In this document: in pieces, positions 1-8,226 of the stretch | How positions within the stretch are numbered: the stretch's first letter is position 1 | How the letters are laid out: every line of letters starts with the position of its first letter | Assembly (NCBI GenBank): GCA_947629395.1 | Contig: CANRDQ010000029.1 | Coordinates: forward strand, 1-17,145 | Direction of reading: 5' to 3' | Origin: an uncultured Bacilli bacterium | GTDB taxonomy: Bacteria > Bacillota_I > Bacilli_A > RF39 > UBA660 | Length of the DNA stretch: 17,145 nt | Position numbers and translations under genes: made by a program | The notes under the pieces: generated by a model | What the model saw: the letters and a program-made list of their open reading frames with translations, nothing else | What the model was told of the DNA's origin: nothing | The model's database searches: none

Positions 1-14
1 TTTATTTGTCTTGG

Positions 15-48
15 CATAATCTTTTTTGATTATGTTTTTTTCTTTTTT
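15..48 (+). terminator. Plus-strand intrinsic terminator at left edge
   Basis: A perfect 7-bp inverted repeat, CATAATC at 15-21 and GATTATG at 28-34 with a T6 loop, is followed on the plus strand by a T-rich tract at 35-48. The T tract lies on the plus-strand side only, so it should end a plus-strand transcript entering from the left. A plus-strand frame that enters at the edge meets TAA at 17-19 inside the left arm, so the hairpin may end a gene whose last codons lie at 2-16. That coding tail is too short to prove. Confidence 0.6.
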
Positions 49-78
49 AGATTAAACGCACTTTCCTTATAAATAAAT

Positions 79-100
79 AAAAAAGATACATAAGTATCTT
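79..100 (-). terminator. Terminator of the M3-like peptidase gene
   Basis: AAGATAC (83-89) and GTATCTT (94-100) form a perfect 7-bp stem around a 4-base loop. Read on the minus strand, a T-rich run follows. The outer arm shares two bases with the stop codon (99-101) of the gene it ends. Confidence 0.75.
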
Positions 101-1166
101 AATTTTTATAAACTGATTTTATCAATGTTTTAGTATTACAATTTATCTTATCAAGCATTTCACAATTAGGATCTTTTAATTTAATTTGATCATATAAAGC
201 CATTCTTTTTCTAAATTCTCGTTCATCTAAACCATTAAAATATAATCCGACAATACCACCATAATAATATTTTAAACATTCTTTATAACTATAAGCTATA
301 CGTGGAGAATAACCAGCAAACATTAAGTTTGGATCTTGTTGTAATTGCTCTGGATAAATTACAAATGAATCTATTATTTTCTTTTTTACTCCATCAGAAA
401 TATCTTGTGTAAATCCATATCTTTTTAAGAAATCAGCATATCTAAATTCTTGTAATATTGAATGTGTTTCTGTATAAAACGAATATTTATGAAAATCATC
501 TATATCTTTAAAAGTTGTTAACCCTTTATTATTTAAATCTCTAAATTCCATTATATGACCTAATTCATGAAGTAAAATATTAATAAAGAATAGTTCATCA
601 TGTAAGGTATAGTTATTAGCAACTCTACTTACAAATACATAATCTTTATTTTTACCATATACATCAGGAAAAGATAATCCCGGATTTACAGATCCCATTC
701 TTGTTTTATCTAAATATATAATTCTTCCATTTTCTTTTAATTCATTATATAAGTTTTTATGTTCTGGATAATAAGTCGCCAAAAAACCATTTATGATATT
801 ATCTTGTTCTCTTTCATTTAAACGATAATTTAATTGTGCTGGTTGTAATTCTCTACTCATTCTTGTAAAAAGTTGATAAGATGCTGGTACAATATCAGTT
901 TGTCTTAAAGCACAAATATGTTTAGGCACTTCACTAACAACATAACTTTCCATATTACATTCTTCAGAAACCATTTTATCATGTAGTGGTAAATTATTAT
1001 TATAAATAGTACGTAAAGAAAATAAATCTTCATTTGTATATAACTTATAAATATAGGACATTCCTGATAAAAGAGAGTATTCTCCGTAACTTCCCCCTTC
1101 ATAAAATCTTTCAGATCTTTCTAAAATATCCTGTTTTAATCTCATTAGTTGTTCAAATTCTCCCAT
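99..1166 (-). CDS. Small M3-like HELGH zinc metallopeptidase (putative)
   Basis: A 355-residue protein with no visible signal peptide or membrane segment, so probably cytosolic. What is seen: a gluzincin-type zinc motif HELGH at residues 200-204 (H200 and H204 as metal ligands, E201 as general base), and Glu residues at 233 and 240 in a helix-like stretch where family M3 peptidases carry their third ligand. A Tyr/Gly-rich segment follows near 285-310 (GYSPRIAYSY, then YYYGG), recalling the substrate-binding Tyr-rich loop of PepF/oligoendopeptidase F. The protein is much shorter than classical M3 enzymes (about 600 residues), so I call it M3-like and not PepF; another gluzincin family is possible. 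The start is ATG with GAGGTGAGG just upstream. It follows the M16 gene on the same strand but behind that gene's terminator, and has a possible promoter at 1190-1218. Cleaving short peptides is an inference; the substrate is unknown. Confidence 0.6.
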   Translation of the reverse strand: MGEFEQLMRLKQDILERSERFYEGGSYGEYSLLSGMSYIYKLYTNEDLFSLRTIYNNNLPLHDKMVSEECNMESYVVSEVPKHICALRQTDIVPASYQLFTRMSRELQPAQLNYRLNEREQDNIINGFLATYYPEHKNLYNELKENGRIIYLDKTRMGSVNPGLSFPDVYGKNKDYVFVSRVANNYTLHDELFFINILLHELGHIMEFRDLNNKGLTTFKDIDDFHKYSFYTETHSILQEFRYADFLKRYGFTQDISDGVKKKIIDSFVIYPEQLQQDPNLMFAGYSPRIAYSYKECLKYYYGGIVGLYFNGLDEREFRKRMALYDQIKLKDPNCEMLDKINCNTKTLIKSVYKN

Positions 1167-1189
1167 TACCTCACCTCTTACTACTCCTT

Positions 1190-1218
1190 ATATTACTAAA
1201 AAACACTTATTTAATCAA
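1190..1218 (-). promoter_or_regulatory. Possible sigma-A-type promoter for the M3-like gene
   Basis: On the minus strand, TTGATT (1213-1218) and TAATAT (1190-1195) are separated by 17 bp; each hexamer matches consensus at four of six positions. The -35 box abuts the T tract of the preceding terminator, so the site would start a new unit. Such AT-rich sequence often gives chance matches. Confidence 0.35.
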
Positions 1219-1247
1219 GAAAAAATAATGAGCTAAGTCATTATTTT
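1219..1247 (-). terminator. Terminator of the M16 peptidase pair
   Basis: AAAATAATGA (1222-1231) and TCATTATTTT (1238-1247) form a perfect 10-bp stem with a 6-base loop, followed on the minus strand by a short T-rich run. The stop codon of the catalytic M16 gene (1241-1243) lies inside the stem. Confidence 0.75.
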
Positions 1248-2518
1248 GGTAACATTTTAACTATTGCCATATTATCTACAACATTTATATTAGCAATAAC
1301 TTTGTCTATCTCTTTTTTATTTAAACTACGAATGATATCAACTTTATCTTCTATTACCTTACCATATTTTAAGATATCATCAAATTGATTATATACAGTA
1401 GTATCAACTACATCTATCATTTTTACTTCATTTGCAATCCAAACTTTTTTAAGTCTCGTTAAGTCTTCTTCTCTAATTTCCATATTAGCTAAAGTATTTT
1501 TTAATTTTTCTATTAACTTATCAGGATCAGTTGTTTCTGCCATAAAACTTATCACATAATATTCATCAGTAGTTTCGGTACCTGAATAAAACCCTGTCGC
1601 TAATTTTTCTTCTCTTAAAGCTTCACGGAAATCACTAGACATTCCAAAAATAATATTTAAAATCATTTGAATATATAAATCTAATTTATATTCATCTTTA
1701 ATTTTAAATTTATCTTTATTAATTTTAAGACTTAATCCTACTTTTGGAAGTTGAACATTAAATTTAATTTCTTCATATTTTTTATGTATTTTTTCTGGTT
1801 CTTTATATTTCTTTTGAACGATAACTCCACCCTTAGAAACTTTTTTCTCTTCTAAAGTCTTCTTAATTATTCTTAAGGCTTCATCTTTATCAAAAGCTCC
1901 TACTACTAATAAAAACATATTATTAGGTTTATAAAATGTATTATAACAATTATATAAATCTTCTTTAGTAATTTTAGTTATATCTTCTACTGTTCCTGCG
2001 ATATCAATTCTACGAGGATGTATATTATAAGTATTTTCTCTTAATTTATTTTCAAGAACAGCTTCTGGCATATCATCATACATCTTTATTTCTTCTGCAA
2101 TTATACCTTTTTCTTTTTCAACATTTTCATCAGTAAAATATGGTTCATTAACATAACTTAATAAAAATTCTAAATTTTCATTAAAAGCTTTTGTTCCATA
2201 ACAAACATATTGAGTTGAATCAAAAGATGTCATCGCATTATAACCAGTTCCAAATTTAGAACCAAATGTAAATGGATTCTCATTTGTTTCTGATTCAAAC
2301 ATTTTATGTTCTAGAAAATGAGCAATTCCTGCGGGTACTTTAATTTGTTTTTTACCTTTATTAGGGATAAATTCTGTCGTAATAGATCCAAATCTAGTTG
2401 CGTAACTAATATAATAGTTTTTCTTATCTGTATATGGAATTAAATAAACATCTAAACCATTATCTAATTTTTCATAAAAAACAGTTTTATCTAAGCCAAT
2501 CAATTCTATTTCTTTCAT
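1241..2518 (-). CDS. ymfH: M16 family zinc peptidase, catalytic subunit (YmfH-like)
   Basis: A 425-residue M16 (insulinase/pitrilysin superfamily) protein. It carries the inverted zinc motif HxxEH as HFLEH at residues 67-71 (H67 and H71 ligands, E70 catalytic) and the expected downstream Glu in AEEIKMYDD, E143, 76 residues after H67. An inner RE-rich stretch (FREALREEK, in the C-terminal half) matches the usual M16 substrate-binding region. Length and layout fit the B. subtilis YmfH type: two M16 half-domains, no signal peptide. The ATG overlaps the stop of the upstream partner by 4 bp (ATGA), which implies translational coupling, with a GAGGGG ribosome-binding site inside the partner's last codons. 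M16 enzymes of this type act as an active/inactive pair, so this chain should supply the active site. Substrate unknown; peptide processing or turnover is the family role. Confidence 0.92.
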   Translation of the reverse strand: MKEIELIGLDKTVFYEKLDNGLDVYLIPYTDKKNYYISYATRFGSITTEFIPNKGKKQIKVPAGIAHFLEHKMFESETNENPFTFGSKFGTGYNAMTSFDSTQYVCYGTKAFNENLEFLLSYVNEPYFTDENVEKEKGIIAEEIKMYDDMPEAVLENKLRENTYNIHPRRIDIAGTVEDITKITKEDLYNCYNTFYKPNNMFLLVVGAFDKDEALRIIKKTLEEKKVSKGGVIVQKKYKEPEKIHKKYEEIKFNVQLPKVGLSLKINKDKFKIKDEYKLDLYIQMILNIIFGMSSDFREALREEKLATGFYSGTETTDEYYVISFMAETTDPDKLIEKLKNTLANMEIREEDLTRLKKVWIANEVKMIDVVDTTVYNQFDDILKYGKVIEDKVDIIRSLNKKEIDKVIANINVVDNMAIVKMLPK

Positions 2519-3780
2519 TCTTCTGTCCCCTCTAATAAATAAATTGTATCCATTTTGACTTTTTTCGCCACTTTAATGATATCTTCTTTTGTAACTTGTT
2601 TTATCTTCTTATATCTTTCTTTAATTTCATCAATACCTATTAATTCCATTAAATAATGTGTCTCAATTAAGTAACCTGGATTTTCTTCTACTTCTTGTAA
2701 AGAAGTATTATAGATTTCTACTGCTTTTTTAATATCACTATCTGAAAAATCACCTTTTTTCATAGCTTGTAATTGTTTATCTATAAGTTTAATAGTTTTA
2801 TCAAAATTTTCTTTAGAAATACCTGCTCTAATAAGTAAAGTATTATCAAGCTTATTAGGAACAGAATTAATATAATAAACTAAAGATTTCTTTTCACGAA
2901 CTTCATTAAATAATTTAGAATCTCCACTAGAGCCTCCTAAGATTAAACTATATAAGGTTAAAGCATAGTTTCTTTCTTCTCTAGTAAGTCCTACTAAACG
3001 ACACCCAATAACAAGTTTAGATTGTTTATTATTTTCTTGTTCTTTTACTATTTTTCTTCTTATTTGTTTCTTAGGCACTTCTAGTAAATTAACTTTATGT
3101 GGTCTTTTAAAAGTATTAAAAGTAAATGTCTCTCTTATATCTTGTTCCATATCTTTGAAATCAAAATTACCTACCACAAAAATATCTATTTCATCTTTCT
3201 TTATCATATCTAGATAATGTTCATAAACACTTTTAGAAGTAACTTTTTCTAAATCATCTAAATACCCTGCCATACGATAAGAAACAGGAGTATCTGGTGC
3301 CATATTTTCAAGACAACGTACTAAACTATAATAATTAGAATTTTCTCTCATTCCTAATAATGAGTTTTTAGCACTTTCATATATCATATCAAAGGCTTCA
3401 TTATTAAATTTTCCATCATCAACATTAGGATCTAATAATACATCTTTAACAAATTCTAAACTAGCTTTAAAATTACCTTCTTCAGTATATTTATCATTTA
3501 AACATTCTAAAGTAAAAGCTGTATTTAAATAATCTCCTAATCTAGTTGTTACCGCTGTCCAATTTATGGCATACAAATCTTGGGTTTTTATAACAAGTTC
3601 TTTCTTGGTCTTATATTTATTCGCAGAATGTGTTAATAAATCAGACAATATATTACGTACTGTAATTTCTTCTTTTTTTATTTTTCTTCTAAAGTTAATA
3701 CGTACTGTAATTGTTTTAAATTTATCTGTTTTTAATAAGTGTAATTTATAAGAACCTAATTCTACATTTTTATATTTCAT
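2515..3780 (-). CDS. ymfF: M16 family protein, non-catalytic partner (YmfF-like)
   Basis: A 421-residue M16-fold protein immediately upstream of the catalytic M16 gene. Where the zinc motif belongs (LSDLLTHSANKY, around residue 50) there is no HxxEH, so it lacks the metal site. It keeps the conserved C-terminal M16 features, including GGSSGDSKLFNEVREKKSL in the second half, the R/Y region typical of substrate clamping. Known M16 heterodimers pair such a degenerate subunit with a catalytic one, so its likely role is to complete the closed proteolytic chamber. The start is a firm ATG with AAGGAG 8 bases upstream. The gene ends in TGA, overlapping the next start. I see no strong promoter in the 57-bp gap after deoD, so either a weak promoter or read-through from deoD drives the pair. 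Confidence 0.88.
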   Translation of the reverse strand: MKYKNVELGSYKLHLLKTDKFKTITVRINFRRKIKKEEITVRNILSDLLTHSANKYKTKKELVIKTQDLYAINWTAVTTRLGDYLNTAFTLECLNDKYTEEGNFKASLEFVKDVLLDPNVDDGKFNNEAFDMIYESAKNSLLGMRENSNYYSLVRCLENMAPDTPVSYRMAGYLDDLEKVTSKSVYEHYLDMIKKDEIDIFVVGNFDFKDMEQDIRETFTFNTFKRPHKVNLLEVPKKQIRRKIVKEQENNKQSKLVIGCRLVGLTREERNYALTLYSLILGGSSGDSKLFNEVREKKSLVYYINSVPNKLDNTLLIRAGISKENFDKTIKLIDKQLQAMKKGDFSDSDIKKAVEIYNTSLQEVEENPGYLIETHYLMELIGIDEIKERYKKIKQVTKEDIIKVAKKVKMDTIYLLEGTEE

Positions 3781-3837
3781 GTTCTCACTCCTTTCTATTT
3801 AGTATACACCAAATAAAAATTTTCATGTGTTTTGAGT

Positions 3838-4551
3838 TTATTCTGCAGACTCTAAAGCAAGTTTAATCATATTATTCAAAGATGTTTCTCTTTCTTCACT
3901 AGTCATTTGTTTTTTTGTTTTTAAAGCATCTACTACTGTTAAAATACAAGCTGCTTTTCTATTTAGTTTTTTAGCAAGATAAAATATTCCAAAAGCTTCC
4001 ATTTCACTAGCAAGAGAATTTAAATCTTTAGGATATGGATCTTTATAAGTAGTGTGATCTATATATGGATCAAAAACATCTCCTGATATTATAGTTCCTC
4101 TTTTTATAGGAATATTCATTTCTTTACTTACTTCTTCAATATGATCAGTTAAATCAAGAGAAGATTCTACTAGATTAATTTCATCTCCAGCATAAAGTTT
4201 TGGAAATGGATTAAAACTAAAAGCTTTTTCTCCTAAAATAACATCTCCTAAATCAATATCTTCATGACTACTTCCACAAGTACCTATTCTGATGATTTTT
4301 TCTACATCATAAAATTTATATAATTCATAAGCATAAATACCGACACTTGGTATTCCCATTCCATGAGCAAAGACTGTTATTTCTTTACCTTTATAAGTAC
4401 CTGTATAAGCAAGCATATTTCTTACTTTGTTTACTAATCTTGGATTTTCTAAAAAATTTTCAGCTATGTATTTAGCACGTAGCGGATCCCCTGGCATAAT
4501 TACTGTTTTAGCAATATCTTCTTTTTTACTTTCTATGTGTGGTGTTGGCAT
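3838..4551 (-). CDS. deoD: Purine-nucleoside phosphorylase, DeoD type
   Basis: A 237-residue cytosolic enzyme of the hexameric trimeric-class-II-like PNP family. It cleaves purine (deoxy)ribonucleosides with phosphate to base and (deoxy)ribose 1-phosphate in purine salvage. Visible family features: the N-terminal MPTPHI with H5, the phosphate loop MPGDPLRAK (G21, R25), the RIGTCGS phosphate/ribose segment, the ribose-binding ASEMEAFGIF helix, and the catalytic Asp in VVDALKT (D208), which corresponds to E. coli D204. Length is normal (E. coli 239). Start: ATG with AAAGGAGG 8 bases upstream. It has its own extended -10 promoter (4590-4595). I see no terminator hairpin before the M16 pair, so the three genes may share a transcript. 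Confidence 0.96.
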   Translation of the reverse strand: MPTPHIESKKEDIAKTVIMPGDPLRAKYIAENFLENPRLVNKVRNMLAYTGTYKGKEITVFAHGMGIPSVGIYAYELYKFYDVEKIIRIGTCGSSHEDIDLGDVILGEKAFSFNPFPKLYAGDEINLVESSLDLTDHIEEVSKEMNIPIKRGTIISGDVFDPYIDHTTYKDPYPKDLNSLASEMEAFGIFYLAKKLNRKAACILTVVDALKTKKQMTSEERETSLNNMIKLALESAE

Positions 4552-4589
4552 ATTTAATGCCTCCTTTCATTATTTATTTATATTATTTA

Positions 4590-4598
4590 TTATACCAT
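4590..4598 (-). promoter_or_regulatory. Extended -10 promoter of deoD
   Basis: The minus strand reads TGGTATAAT: a perfect -10 hexamer (4590-4595) with the TGn extension just upstream. No good -35 box is visible at 16-18 bp, as allowed for extended -10 promoters. Transcription would begin near 4583, about 30 bases before the ATG, leaving room for the AAAGGAGG site. Confidence 0.6.
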
Positions 4599-4620
4599 GA
4601 ATATAAAAAAAGAGCAGTAT

Positions 4621-6963
4621 TTATTCATTAGGTGTTTCATCTTCAAGTTTTACTAATACTACTCTTGGTTTTGAACCATTAGCGGGACCAATTATTCCTC
4701 GCTCTTCCAGTAAATCAATTATTCTAGCAGCTCTATTATAACCAAGCTTAAATCTTCTTTGGAGAAGTGAAGCACTGGCTTTTTGAGTTTCTATTACAAA
4801 CTCCACAATATCATTATAAAGTGGGTCATCATACTCTTCTTTTTGTTTAGCATCTTCTATTTGACTAGCACTTTTATCACTAGATGGTGCTTCTTCTTCC
4901 AAGTTCATTAGAGCTTGATCATATTCAGCTTTTTGTTGTTCAACAGTATGATCAATAATTCTTTTAATTTCCTCATCAGCAATAAATGCACCTTGTACAC
5001 GTTGTGATGTTGCCTCACCCATTGGCAAGAATAACATATCTCCTTTTCCTAGTAACTTTTCAGCACCAGTAGAATCTAAAATAGTTCTAGAATCGATACT
5101 TGAAGATACTGTAAAGGCAATACGTGATGGTATATTAGCTTTAACTACTCCCGTGATAACATCTGTAGATGGTCTTTGAGTAGCGATAATCAAATGAATT
5201 CCTGCCGCTCTGGCCATTTGTGTAATTCTCATAATTGAAGATTCAACATCTTTAGCAGCCACTACCATTAAATCAGCAAGTTCATCAACAATTACAACAA
5301 TAAATGGCATTCTTTTTAATTTTTCATCATCAGGTAAATGTTTATTTTTTTCATCTATATAAGCATTATAAGTACCAATATTTTTTGTTTTTGTTTCTTC
5401 AAACATATCATAACGACGTTCCATCTCACTAACTATTTTTCCTAAAGCAATACTAGCTTTTTTAGGATTAGTAACGACTGGACACATTAAATGAGGAATA
5501 CCATTATATAAAGATAATTCAACTTTTTTAGGGTCAACCATCATTAATTTTACTTCATCTGGTCTTGCTCTCATCAAAATAGAACATATAATTCCATTAA
5601 TACAAACTGATTTACCAGCACCAGTTGCTCCTGCGACTAACAAGTGTGGTGTTTTATTGATTTCACACCAAACTACATTACCCATAATATTTTTACCAAG
5701 TGGCACTAAAAGTTTAGAATCTTGTTTACTAGCTGGTATTTTTTCTAAAACTTCTCTAAATGTTACAGGTACTGCTTCTTCGTTAGGTATTTCAATTCCT
5801 ACTGTATTTTTACCAGGAATTGGAGCTTCTATTCTAACATCTTTCTTAGCAAGTACTAAAGCAATTTCTCTATTAAGACTTATAATTTTACTTAATTTAG
5901 TTCCAGATTTAATTTCTAATTCATATTGGGTAACAGTAGGTCCAACATGAACTTCTACAACTTTTCCAATAACACCAAAATCTTTTAAAACATTTTCTAG
6001 AGTAACTATATTTTTCTCAATAGCACTCTGATTAGCATTTTTACCTTTCTTCTTAGGTTTATTTAAAAGTTCAAGTGGTGGTAATTTATAATTTTTATTA
6101 TAATTACTAGATACAGTTTCAGGTTGAGCAGAATGTTCTTCTTCTGTCTGTTCAACTTCACTATGTTCTACATTATTATCTTTAACACCTGGTAACTTAT
6201 CTATACTAGAAATAACAATTGGTTTTTGCCCTTCTTTATCTTCCTCTTCTTCATCACCATTACTTATAATAACTGGAGATTTTTTAGGTTCTTCAGAAGT
6301 TTTCTCTTGTCCTAATCTAGCGAATAAAGATTTTTTAGGTTCTTTATCTTCTTTAGGCTCTTCAGGTTTATTAGCAACTTTTTGTTTATGATTTTCATAA
6401 CCATTTCTAATGGCATCAAAAACAGAAAAGCCAGTAAATAAACTAAGACCTGCAGCAATTAAAACCCAACAAACTATCTGCATACCTGTAAGTGAAAACA
6501 ATTGATCAAAGACTACAGCAAAAGCTCCACCTACAATTCCTCCTCCAAGTTCAAAGATAGAATTAACTGTACCTGTAGTCATTATATTATTAAAAGCTGT
6601 TACTAATTCATCTAGAGTAGCCTGAAAAATAAGACCTATATTACCTTCGTTCGCTACTACATACTCTCTATGCATTAGAACTAACAGACCTATCGTTAAC
6701 ATATAAATACCAATTAACTTAGTATTAAAGAAATCTGGCCATTCTCTTTTTATAACTAGATAAACTCCAACTATAAATAACACTACTAGAAATATTCCAT
6801 AACCACTTCCTACTAAAAATATACCAAATGAAGCGATTAATTTTCCAATAGGACCATATTTTCCAATACCTAATATGGCTGCTAAAACTAAAAGCACACC
6901 ATAAAGTTCAGCACTATATTCAAAGCCTTTCTTAACACTTTTTGTTTTTTTTCTCTTTGCCAT
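4621..6963 (-). CDS. ftsK: FtsK/SpoIIIE DNA translocase
   Basis: A 780-residue septal DNA pump. Order: N-terminal membrane domain with about four hydrophobic segments within residues 18-180; a charged, low-complexity Lys/Glu linker at about 190-320; alpha/beta motor domain with Walker A GATGAGKS (residues 445-452, K451) and Walker B VIVDELADL (D560, E561), followed by TQMARAAGIHLIIATQRPS; and a C-terminal winged-helix gamma domain (about 705-775) containing LLQRRFKLGYNRAARIIDLL, which in the family recognises KOPS/SRS chromosome-orienting sequences. The hexamer uses ATP to clear chromosome ends through the closing septum, or pumps DNA into a forespore if the organism sporulates; FtsK and SpoIIIE cannot be told apart here. 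Start: ATG with GAGGAG 9 bases upstream. It is separated from ftsZ by a terminator and has its own promoter (6988-7016). No clear terminator follows it before deoD. Confidence 0.96.
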   Translation of the reverse strand: MAKRKKTKSVKKGFEYSAELYGVLLVLAAILGIGKYGPIGKLIASFGIFLVGSGYGIFLVVLFIVGVYLVIKREWPDFFNTKLIGIYMLTIGLLVLMHREYVVANEGNIGLIFQATLDELVTAFNNIMTTGTVNSIFELGGGIVGGAFAVVFDQLFSLTGMQIVCWVLIAAGLSLFTGFSVFDAIRNGYENHKQKVANKPEEPKEDKEPKKSLFARLGQEKTSEEPKKSPVIISNGDEEEEDKEGQKPIVISSIDKLPGVKDNNVEHSEVEQTEEEHSAQPETVSSNYNKNYKLPPLELLNKPKKKGKNANQSAIEKNIVTLENVLKDFGVIGKVVEVHVGPTVTQYELEIKSGTKLSKIISLNREIALVLAKKDVRIEAPIPGKNTVGIEIPNEEAVPVTFREVLEKIPASKQDSKLLVPLGKNIMGNVVWCEINKTPHLLVAGATGAGKSVCINGIICSILMRARPDEVKLMMVDPKKVELSLYNGIPHLMCPVVTNPKKASIALGKIVSEMERRYDMFEETKTKNIGTYNAYIDEKNKHLPDDEKLKRMPFIVVIVDELADLMVVAAKDVESSIMRITQMARAAGIHLIIATQRPSTDVITGVVKANIPSRIAFTVSSSIDSRTILDSTGAEKLLGKGDMLFLPMGEATSQRVQGAFIADEEIKRIIDHTVEQQKAEYDQALMNLEEEAPSSDKSASQIEDAKQKEEYDDPLYNDIVEFVIETQKASASLLQRRFKLGYNRAARIIDLLEERGIIGPANGSKPRVVLVKLEDETPNE

Positions 6964-6987
6964 ATTATCATCTACTCCTCATTATAA

Positions 6988-7016
6988 ATTATACCATTAA
7001 AAAAATTATATGAAAA
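6988..7016 (-). promoter_or_regulatory. Promoter of ftsK
   Basis: Minus strand: -35 TTTTCA (7011-7016, four of six), 17-bp spacer, -10 TATAAT (6988-6993, perfect) preceded by TGG, making an extended -10. The start of transcription would fall near 6981, before the GAGGAG ribosome-binding site. Confidence 0.65.
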
Positions 7017-7070
7017 GAAAAAGCATTCAAAATATTTATCTTTTATATTTTAGAAATTGACAAATTTAGT

Positions 7071-7104
7071 AAAATTAAAAAAGTGCCTTTCAAAAAAGCA
7101 CTTT
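7071..7104 (-). terminator. Terminator of ftsA-ftsZ
   Basis: AAAGTGC (7080-7086) and GCACTTT (7098-7104) form a 7-bp stem. Inner TTT/AAA pairs can extend it past one mismatch. On the minus strand the stem is followed by an AT-rich T tract (7071-7080). It lies 9 bases past the ftsZ stop. Confidence 0.8.
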
Positions 7105-7113
7105 GCTATTTTA

Positions 7114-8223
7114 TTAATAATTTCTATCTCTTAAGAATGGTGGTAAATCATATTCTTCATCATCTTCTATTGGTTCAACTTCTGTAGTTGCTACATAATC
7201 TACTTCTGGTTCTTGACGAGTACTTCTGCGAGGTACTGTCTCTTCTTCAACAACTGGTTTAGGTTTATTATTTTTCTTATCAAATCCAGTTGCAATTACA
7301 GTAACAATTACTTCATCTGTTAAGTTTTCATTAATAACTGAACCAAAGATAGTATTAATATCTGTATTAGCAGCTTGTCTAACAACTTCAGCAGCTTGTT
7401 CTGCTTCAAATAATGTTAAATTAACTCCACCAGTAATGTTAATAATAGCATCTGTTGCTCCTGAAATTGGTGTTTCAAGAAGTGAAGATGATACTGCTTG
7501 TTTAGCAGCCTCAATAGCTCTATCTTCTCCCATTCCAATACCAATTCCAATAATAGCATTACCAGAGTTTTCCATAACTGCTTTAACATCAGCAAAATCA
7601 AGGTTAACAAGTCCAACAACAGCAATTAAATCTGATATTGATTGTACACCACGACGTAACACATTATCAACTTCTTTAAATGCTTCTAACATTGGAGTTG
7701 ACTTATCGATAATTTCTCTTAATCTATCATTAGGTATAACAATTAAAGTATCAACATGTTTTCTTAACTCTTCTAGTCCAATTAAAGCATTGTCCATTCT
7801 TTTCTTACCTTCAAAACTGAATGGTTTAGTAACTATAGCAACTGTTAAAGCTCCTAAAGCTTGAGCTATTTCTGCAACGATTGGAGCAGCACCAGTTCCA
7901 GTTCCTCCACCCATTCCGCAAGTAATAAATACCATATCTGCTCCACTAAGAGCATCTTCTATTTCTTTTTTACTTTCAACAGCAGCTTCTTTTCCTATTT
8001 CAGGTTTAGCTCCTGCTCCTAATCCATCAGTTAGAGAAGCACCAATTTGAATTTTTACATCTGCTTTAGAATTATTCAAAACTTGTAAGTCAGTGTTAGC
8101 AACAATGAATTCTACACCCTTTACCCCTGACTCAACCATTCGGTTAACAGCGTTTCCTCCACCGCCACCGATTCCTATTACTTTTATTTTTGCTAATTGA
8201 TCCATTTCTAATCCGCCTAACAT
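7114..8223 (-). CDS. ftsZ: Cell division tubulin homologue FtsZ
   Basis: A 369-residue GTPase that polymerises into the Z-ring at midcell. Visible: the N-terminal nucleotide loop [14 protein letters not shown] (from residue 17), the tubulin signature GGGTGTG (105-111), the T7 catalytic loop region [11 protein letters not shown], a variable linker (about 325-355), and the conserved C-terminal tail DLPPFLR, which binds FtsA and other membrane tethers. Length is normal. It starts 3 bases after the ftsA stop. An AAGGAGG site inside the end of ftsA, 8 bases before the ATG at 8223, decides that start, although a second ATG six codons later opens the usual core. Cotranscribed with ftsA and closed by a terminator at 7071-7104. 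Confidence 0.99.
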   Translation of the reverse strand: MLGGLEMDQLAKIKVIGIGGGGGNAVNRMVESGVKGVEFIVANTDLQVLNNSKADVKIQIGASLTDGLGAGAKPEIGKEAAVESKKEIEDALSGADMVFITCGMGGGTGTGAAPIVAEIAQALGALTVAIVTKPFSFEGKKRMDNALIGLEELRKHVDTLIVIPNDRLREIIDKSTPMLEAFKEVDNVLRRGVQSISDLIAVVGLVNLDFADVKAVMENSGNAIIGIGIGMGEDRAIEAAKQAVSSSLLETPISGATDAIINITGGVNLTLFEAEQAAEVVRQAANTDINTIFGSVINENLTDEVIVTVIATGFDKKNNKPKPVVEEETVPRRSTRQEPEVDYVATTEVEPIEDDEEYDLPPFLRDRNY

Positions 8224-8226
8224 GTT

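Noticed and set aside
2515..2517. TGA as Trp (mycoplasma code)
   Set aside because: Trp codons in ftsK and the HAD gene are TGG, and this TGA forms a normal ATGA stop/start overlap.
3801..3806. TATACT as promoter of the M16 pair
   Set aside because: No acceptable -35 hexamer or TGn extension accompanies it, so it is too weak to list as a feature.
5657..5950. Open plus-strand frame inside ftsK
   Set aside because: Antisense shadow over the conserved motor region, without start signals or recognisable motifs.
7436..7864. Long open plus-strand frame antisense to ftsZ
   Set aside because: It is a shadow of ftsZ codon use: no ribosome-binding site, no recognisable domain, and the ftsZ frame is certain.
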